64,000 bases of DNA from Geosiphon pyriformis (lineage: Eukaryota > Glomeromycota > Glomeromycetes > Archaeosporales > Geosiphonaceae): assembly GCA_016748015.1 (NCBI GenBank), contig JAAOMT010000664.1:1961799-2025798 (forward strand). Reading direction: 5' to 3'. The translations under genes were made by a program, and so were the position numbers. Within the stretch, counting starts at the first letter, position 1. The number at the start of each line of letters is the position of its first letter. The notes under the pieces were generated by a model, which ran no database searches, was not told where the DNA came from, and worked only from the letters and a program-made list of their open reading frames with translations. This document shows, piece after piece, positions 56,836 to 64,000 of the stretch.

Positions 56836-58720
56836 TTTGGTATTCTTTTATAAAAACAACACAGCAACAACAAAATTCAAAGTGGCAACCACACTAGACA
56901 CAACAACTTTAGAGTATTATCAGTCAATTTACACTTACTGCAAACAAAGATTCAACATCCAAGATAGAATTGAAATTTTCAAAAAATCATTATACTAATA
57001 TATTGAGAACTATATCAACAATTATATTTTTGAAAACTACAATATTTTAGAAATTAAAAGCAATCTTTACAACAATTTATTGCACCATTTACACTTGGGA
57101 ACTAAAGACCTTAACAATAAAATACTTAACACCTATTTTCAAAAACTCAACTTTAATATTATTTAATCTTGTGAAAAAAAATATCTAATACAGTACAAAT
57201 ACTCTTTTAATTTTAAATTAGAACCAGAAAATAGCAACAACAGAAAGCAAAAGAAAACATTTCGAGTTAGCTATACAATTCACAACACACTAAAAACAAC
57301 TGCCAAACACTTACAAACACCTGAGCAAGGAACCAATGTCAAATTACCACTTTCTATTACATCATTTCCAATTTTATTTGCTTAATTACAAATACCAAAT
57401 TCACCACTTATCTATTTCTCAAGACTAGAAAATTTTCAGTTACCTAAAAGTCTTACTCAATAGCAAGAACTAATATTAACCAACACCAATCTTCTTGATT
57501 ACTTACAAGAAAACCAAAGTAATCATTCAAAGAACTTGAAAAGTAAAAAAACTGAATTAGAACAAAAAAAAACTACTGAAAACAAAGAAGAAATAATAAC
57601 TGCTTATATTGTAAAAATTCCTAAATTCACTAGTAAAAATAATAATACTAGTCCACAAGAATGGCTTAATAAAGTCCAGAAACCAAAAGATGCAAATGGA
57701 TGAAATACTGTAAGAATGCTTAAAGCTATTCCCTATTTTCTTTAAAGAACAGCAAAAAAATGGTTTGAAAACTTAAAAAAACTATTTGAAAACTGGCAAG
57801 CATTTAAAGATGCTTTCTTACAACAATTTACCAACAACAATACCTCTATTACTTTTTAAAATTGCTTTTGCAATATTAAACAAAAAACATCTAAAACTGT
57901 TATGATTTATCTTAGGAGATTCAACAAACTTTTTCAATGAATTTAACAATTGGAAACTAATGAATACTATTCCAATACCCAGATTTTAGATCAGTTTATA
58001 GCAGAATTGAAAGACAAATTGATCAAAAAAGTTTGTCTTCATGTTCTAGCAAACTTAGCTACAGCTATTAGATATATAAAAAACTATGAAATGACAATAA
58101 AAAAAGCAAACTATACCAAACTTGTAAATCTTGCTATTGAAGAAATCAGCTTAGCAGCTAAAAAAAAAATAGACCAACTTACAAAAAAGATTGAAAGTTA
58201 TTTTACCAACTAACAGCAACAGCAACAGCAACAACCACAAAGATATTAGCCACTTTAATAACAAAATCAAAACAACTACACACTAATACCAAACAACTAA
58301 TTTTAAAGCTGTCATTATTGTAGAATTTTAGGACATTAAAAATGAGATTGTAAAAAATTACAGTGAGACCAACAAAACAGAAGTAATTAACATTACTCTT
58401 TACCACAGCAATCTTATTATCAACCTCTGCCACCAACTTATTATCTACCAAGACCACAAAATCAAAACAGTTACTATCAATCTGCTTTAGAACCAATGCA
58501 ACAACAATATTAACAGTTTTTACCAGTTTAGCAATATCAATCACCATTCACTCCACAATATCAAATATCTGCTCAAAAATTGGTTCACCAAAACCAATTC
58601 ATTCCTCAAAATCAATTTCAGAATAATAACAACAGAATCAATCTAAATAACCAGTTGGTTCTCCAAAATTCTGGTTAACAAAGACCTAATCACTATTACA
58701 CTCAACTCAGTTATTTTACA
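56836..58720 (+). pseudogene. gag: gag of B2
   Basis: It follows B1 gag from KVATTLDTTTLEYYQ (GTG at 56880, again no ATG) to the Gln-rich tail. Core blocks: AYIVKIPKFT, PQEWLNKV, KKWFENLKKLFENWQAFKDAFLQQF, and the open part 57950-58213 (LDQFIAELKDKLIKK). The knuckle reads CHYCRILGH*K*DC (about 58310-58355), with its Trp and Arg codons turned to stops. A CAG/CAA triplet run lies at 58213-58240. Confidence 0.78.
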
Positions 58721-59455
58721 ATGCCTGAAAAATCGGATGTTTAATAGACTGCACTTTCTAAAAGTAAAGCTGCAACACCAAAATCAAATCTTTTCAACAA
58801 TATTATTTTACCAGCCCAAATTGCCCAAAATGCCAATCTTTCAGATATATTTCCATTTGAATTTGAAGCCAATAAATCACCATTCTTGTTTAGTAATACA
58901 GTAGTTAATGAACAAAAAACAATTACAGTTATGTATACTAAAGCTGAAGTAAAAGAAAAACCAATCTATTTAAATCTAAACAGTGAATCTGCTGGTAGTA
59001 TTATCATCTACCAACTAATACAACAACTTCAACAAACTGTTGACAGACCAGCTCAAACTGTAATTGTTATAGCTAATAGTATAAAAAAACCCCAGCAGAA
59101 AAAATTAACAACTTTTCATTTATCATCAATAGAATTACTATTCCAGTTAAAGTTTTAGTTATAAATGCACTCTAATACTAAGCTCTTATCAGAAATGATT
59201 GGCTTTTCAAGGCCAATACAAATCTAGATTGGAAAACCCAAGAACTAAAAATTTTATACCAAAGACAATACACCAGAGTACCTGCCATTTGTGATACTTT
59301 TAATAAATAATCTGAAAAAGCCCCAGTATTTGAATTTGAAAAGAAGAAAAAAATCCTATTACTGAAACATATATGGCTCTTGGATTAACATCTAATTGAA
59401 CTGAAGAGACAGAACAAGAAATCTTTGAAGAAACCAAAGGATAGAATGTTGTTTG
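58721..59455 (+). pseudogene. Protease of B2
   Basis: It matches B1 from MPEKSDV* to the domain end. The active site is LNLNSESAGSIIIYQL, so the Asp is Asn and the DSG Gly is Glu; both fit G-to-A changes. RNDWLFKANTNLDWKTQEL follows after a frameshift near 59090. Confidence 0.78.
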
Positions 59456-60190
59456 ATACTCTATACCAAAATTATAAAAACAACCACTTTATATTTTACT
59501 TAAATGTAAAGATTGCAAAAAAAAACTTTTATTAATAGAAGCATGCATATTCCCAGAAGAGGAATATGAAACACACATCTGTTACTACTATAAAACATGC
59601 CATAGAGAACGATTTGGATATTCCAAATGAAGTGGAAAATGGAACAACACTTTTTGTCTTATATGTGAAGATATGTTACCAAAAGAGTGCAACTGAATTG
59701 ATGTTGCAATAAGAGAAGGAGTATGTAACCAAATCTGCCAATATACCCTATTAATTTCAGAAAAAATCAGAAGAGAAACACTCTTTAATGCAGCATACAA
59801 CAGTGCTCTCAACAAACTCTATCATTACTCTTACAATGCTAAAATAATCTTTGATTTAGCAATAGCTTTAATCAATAGAGCCATACAGGAAGATGTCTGC
59901 CAAATAAAAAAAGCTGAATACATTGAATACACAATAAAATTAGCTGGATTCAACTATAAAGATAAAGTAAAAACATATTACCAAATTGCAAGCCACACTT
60001 ACCCAACTCAAGAAGCTTAAATTTAATGATTAAAACAAATAAACATTCAATTGTGTAAAAAATACATCATGCCTTGTAATAATAAATAGTGTTTAGAATG
60101 CTATGCTCTTAGTATTCTCTTATCTAGCAAAGATAACCAGAAAAAAATTGAGTTTGGAGAACCTAAGCCAGAAAAAAAAATTGTAACAAC
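59456..60190 (+). pseudogene. Cysteine-rich module of B2
   Basis: Cysteines align with B1: KCKDCKKK, ACIF, HICYYYKTC, FCLICEDMLPKEC, CNQICQYTL, then LCKKYIMPCNNK*CLECYAL. Most Cys positions survive although the frame is broken by stops, which supports their importance before decay. Confidence 0.68.
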
Positions 60191-60720
60191 TTCAATTTAT
60201 CTTACTAAGAATTAATCAGCTTTACAACTTAAATATTTCGACAATAATAGTCAAAGAATCAAGTCTGAAAAAGCTTATGAAATTGATGCAAAATATAACC
60301 TACAATATCTTGACAAAGACACTTTGGTCCTCCAACCAAAATTTTTAACAAAAATCAATCTCAGAATTGCTTTTGAAATACTACCAAAAGCAATAATTCA
60401 AATTGTATCCAAATCATCATTGGCAAGCAAAAGAATCAATGTTAAAGGAAAAGTTATAAATGCAGAATACATTGAAGACATTACCATTATGCTATAGAAT
60501 AAAACTGAAAAACTATTTAGAATAGAACACATTAAAAAGATTGCTCAAACAATTTACCTACCTTTAATTAATATTTCAGAGTTGCAATCAGTTAGTAACA
60601 AAGAACAATTAAGCAAAAATGAAAGAAAAATACAAGGTTTTGGTTTAACTGGACAATTCACAATTCTAGTAAACATAATTCTTAATGCACAGAATGAATC
60701 TTACCAGATTCTTCAACTTT
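60191..60720 (+). pseudogene. dUTPase-like domain of B2
   Basis: Motifs read DAKYNLQYLDKD (1), IIQIVSKSSLASKRI (2, which keeps Ser-Ser-Leu-Ala like A1), GKVINAEYIEDITIML (3, Asn for Asp at 60459-60461), KKIAQTIYLPL (4) and GFGLTGQF (5). The unmutated Gln before motif 5 (KIQGFG) confirms that the stops at this place in A1 and B1 were Gln codons. Confidence 0.78.
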
Positions 60721-62510
60721 TCTAATCCATTATTATTTCATTTTTTAAAGAACATCACGAAATTTACACTTGCTCAAAACCCACTACTACCCAACAAATC
60801 TTTGAATCCAATGAACAAATCTGTTTAAGACATGAAATCTCAATTCCAAATGTTTATATACCAAAAAAATAAAAAAATCTTGAGTTATATTCTACAATCC
60901 TAACAATTACTCTATTGTTTTATTAAATAAATTAGAAATTGGAATTATATATAACAACATTTTTCAAGATGAAAACCCTCAAATTGTCTTTAATTTTATC
61001 GAAATTGTAAGACATATACTACTTTCTAACCCAAACATTATCTTTACTACTGAAAACTACCATTTTTTGAAAAAAAAACTCTCTTGTATCAACATGGGTC
61101 CCTTAGAATCCCAACAACAAAGACAATTGAAACAGCTAATAGCTGAATTCATTAATATATTTGCAAAAAACAACAATAATTTGAGAAAAACTGATATTGT
61201 TCAACATTAAATCCACATAGGAGATGCTCTACCAAAATAACAACAAATCTATCAAGTTCCACCTGCCAGCCATCAATTTATTAGAAAAGAGGTCCAAAGA
61301 ATACTTAATAATGGATTAATTCAATCATTAAAAAGTCTATAAGTCTTACCAGTAGTTTTAGTTAAAATGAAAAATGAAAAAATCAGATTTTGTATTGACT
61401 ATTGCCAATTGAACAGTGTGACAATTGAAGATGCTTACCCTCTTTCAAAAATCAATAACATGCTAGATGCTCTAGGAAAAGCTAAGTTCTTTTCAACTTT
61501 AGACTTGGAAAGTGAATACTGGCAAGTTGAAATAGACCCAAAAAATTGCTCTAAAACAGCATTTACCATCCAAGAAAAAAACTATGAATTTAATGTTATG
61601 CCTTTTGAACTCTATAATGTACTAGCAACATTCCAGCAACTCATAGATGTTGTATATGAAAGACTCTTATGACAATTAGTAGTTGTCTATTTTGATAATA
61701 CTGATATGTATTCACCAAGTTTTAAAGCTTATTTTATTTATCTGTAAGAAGTTTTTCAACAATTATAGAAAGCAGAATTAAAGTTAAACATTGAAAAATG
61801 TCATTTTGGAAAAACAAGTTTAATTTTTCTTGGACATATTGTTAACAAAGATGAAGTCAAACCAAATTCTAAAACAATCAGTGCTGTCAAAAACTTTCAA
61901 ACTTCCAAAAATACCACAAAGCTACAAGAATTTGTAGAATTAGCCTCCTACTATTAGAAATTCATAAAAAAATTCTCAGAAATTGCCAAACTACTCAATT
62001 ATCTTACCAACAAAAATGTGTTATATCAATAGACTGAAAAACAACAGAAGTCTTTGAAACCCTCAAAACAAAATTGACAACAGCTCCAGTTCTTATTTAC
62101 CCAAACTTCAACAAATAGTTCTAACTAGTTACTGATGCTTTACATATAGCATTTGGTGCCATTCTATCACAATTAGATAAAAATAGCCAAGAACAAGTTA
62201 TTGTTTATACCAGTAAGACACTCAAACCAACAAAACTCAAATATGACTCAACTAAATTAGAAGCTATTACAATCATTTGGGCTCTTAAATACTTTCAACA
62301 ATACTTGAGGAATGGAAAAGAATTTGACATTATAATTAACAATATTGGCCTTAAATGGCTCAATAAAAAAAAACTAAACAAAGTGTCAAACAGTCTTAAT
62401 GGAATAATTTCTTAACAGACTACAAGTATATTATACATTACAAACCAGAAAAATTACACACCAATGTTGATAGCCTTTCAAAAATAAAACAAAATTAACA
62501 CCAACAACAA
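60721..62510 (+). pseudogene. Reverse transcriptase and RNase H of B2
   Basis: RT blocks: MKNEKIRFCIDYCQLN, FSTLDLESEYWQVEI, MPFELYNVLATFQ, VVVYFDNTDMYS (Asn AAT at 61697-61699 in YxDD), and LNIEKCHFGKTSLIFLGHIVN. RNase H: VTDALHIAFGAILSQL and YTSKTLKPTKLKYDSTKLE. The longest open part is 61367-61672. Confidence 0.85.
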
Positions 62511-63890
62511 TTTCACCACAACTTACCAATCTACCAACAAAATAACCAAACAACAATAGATTTCAGAAATTACAACAACATTAAAAACTATTTGGAGACT
62601 TTTATCATGTCAGAAAATTGGTTTTCAAGTAAAAAACATCGGTTACAACATCAATCAAAACAATATTTTATATACTACAACAAAATTTATTATAAAAATT
62701 GCAAAAATCCAAACCAATTACTCAGATTAGTACAAAAAAATAAAAAAAAAACAATTCTATATAACATGTACACAGATTTTTCTTCAACATACTTGAAAAA
62801 AGATAGAACAATTCAAAAAACCCTTAAATATTATTTTTAGCTCTACATATAAAAAAACATTTAACAATATGTAGAATTTTGTAATAGTTGTTAAAAAAGA
62901 GAAAGAACTTGCCTCATGGAATCTTTAAATCCAATCAAAGTTGAACAATCTTTTGACAGAATTAGAATTGATTTAATTAGACTATTACCTATTACAACCC
63001 AAGAAAATTGTTATATTGCAGTTGCAGTAGATTATCTTACCAAATGGCTTAAAGTTAGAATCATCCAAAGAGCAGATACAAAATTAGTAACAAATTTCAT
63101 TTATGAAGACATTATTTGTAGACATAAATGTCCAATTGAACTTTTATCTAATCAAGAAACACATTTTGTAAACAACTTGATACAAGAAATTTGTGAATAA
63201 TTTAATGTCAAAAGATCTCTATTATCACTTTATTACTCCCAAACAAATAAACTTGTAAAACGTTTTAACAGAACATTGTGTAAATTTTTAGCCAAAGTCT
63301 TAACTGATTTTGAGCAGGAATGAGATATATTTATTTTATTAGTGTTACTAACATACAAAACACTAAAACAAAATACTATGAAACACACACTATTTAATCT
63401 TACTTATGGAAAAACAACAATATTACCAATTAATTTCACAGTGGAAACACATCCAGTGCAACCAATCAATAAAAAAAACTTTCAAAAAACACTTCAAAGA
63501 AGAGTCTACACTTTTCTTAGTACTCTGAAAGAAAAAAGACAAATAACAGCCACTCATATTAAACACTCTCAAGCTCAATAAAAAGAAAGACATAACAACA
63601 AACTGCTACCAATTACCAATGAATTTAAAGTTGGAAATAAAGTTTTCTTATACAGAACTAAAACTGAAAAACAATAAAGTAAGAAATTTGAATATAAATG
63701 AGATAGACTATTTTATATTCATAAAATCTTAGACAATAGATCATACAAATTAAAACTTAATAACAAAATACTAACAAAAGTTGCATATAGAGATTGATTA
63801 AAACACTATTATTTCAAAACAAATTCTGAACCATTAATTTTACAAATTGGTACACATTCTTCTTTAATTAATCCTAAAGATATTTCTTAA
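62511..63890 (+). pseudogene. Integrase of B2
   Basis: Zinc-finger pair CNSC is seen at about 62880. Core blocks: VAVDYLTKWLKV (Asp kept), LLSNQETHFV (Asp to Asn) and TNKLVKRFNRTLCK (Glu to Lys). The GPF-like end is decayed. The 3' end matches B1 up to the B1 assembly gap. Confidence 0.82.
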
Positions 63891-64000
63891 AATTTAGAAC
63901 CAATAGTTATAATAGAACAATAACCAAACTTGGACACTTAATTTAACATTTTTATAACAATCCCTTTAATAATACACAAAATGTAAAACAAAAATAGTAA

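Larger units (their letters stand above)
55867..64000 (+). mobile_element. Ty3/gypsy family B copy B2, 3' end outside the window
   Basis: It has a 969-base 5' LTR (55867-56835) and an interior with every B1 domain in the same order up to the integrase end (about 63890). ORF3 and the 3' LTR would lie beyond 64000. It is much more decayed than B1: stops every 50-100 bases and most catalytic residues changed. It stands in the A/T spacer rather than inside another element. Confidence 0.9.

Overview
The window looks like nuclear DNA of a transposon-rich, very AT-rich filamentous fungus. My best guess is an arbuscular mycorrhizal fungus (Glomeromycotina), because of the strong A+T bias, two compact host genes with many 54-105 bp GT-AG introns, and large amounts of decayed Ty3/gypsy and pogo-like DNA. 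No marker gene proves this. About 60 kb is mobile DNA or AT-rich spacer, and only about 5.5 kb (47.4-52.9 kb) is a host gene island.

From left to right: 1-862 is part of a family A LTR (minus strand) inserted in a minus-strand gypsy element, C (863-6905). C itself sits in the 3' part of a plus-strand family A element, A3 (6906-9769), and A3 is inserted in the gag of an older family A element, A2. A2 is the backbone of the left two thirds. It is recognisable at 9770-10007, 29799-32066, 36304-40057 and 43974-45057. It was split by A1 (10008-29794, TCAT target duplication), by a 4.2 kb pogo/Tigger-like DNA transposon (32067-36301, TA duplication) and by a small non-autonomous LTR element, D (40058-43969). 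A1 was in turn split by a complete family B element, B1 (17566-27354, CCAT duplication). One LTR of D carries a solo LTR (41913-42870, ACAT duplication). A second family B copy, B2, runs from 55867 past the right edge.

Families A, B and C share one unusual gypsy layout: LTR, gag with a CCHC knuckle, aspartic protease, a cysteine-rich module, a dUTPase-like domain, reverse transcriptase, RNase H, integrase with a GPF-type tail and, in A and B, an extra ORF (ORF3) after integrase whose end is encoded inside the 3' LTR. All copies are damaged, mostly by stops at former Trp and Gln codons and by Asp-to-Asn and Glu-to-Lys changes at catalytic sites, a G:C-to-A:T signature. B1 is the best preserved.

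The host island holds two convergent spliced genes: a BRCT-domain protein (plus strand, 5 exons, 401 residues) and a glomulin/ALF4/YAP-binding family protein (minus strand, 12 exons, 681 residues). A degenerate repeat array lies just upstream of the BRCT gene. The island is flanked by 2-3 kb of almost pure A/T sequence with no supportable gene.
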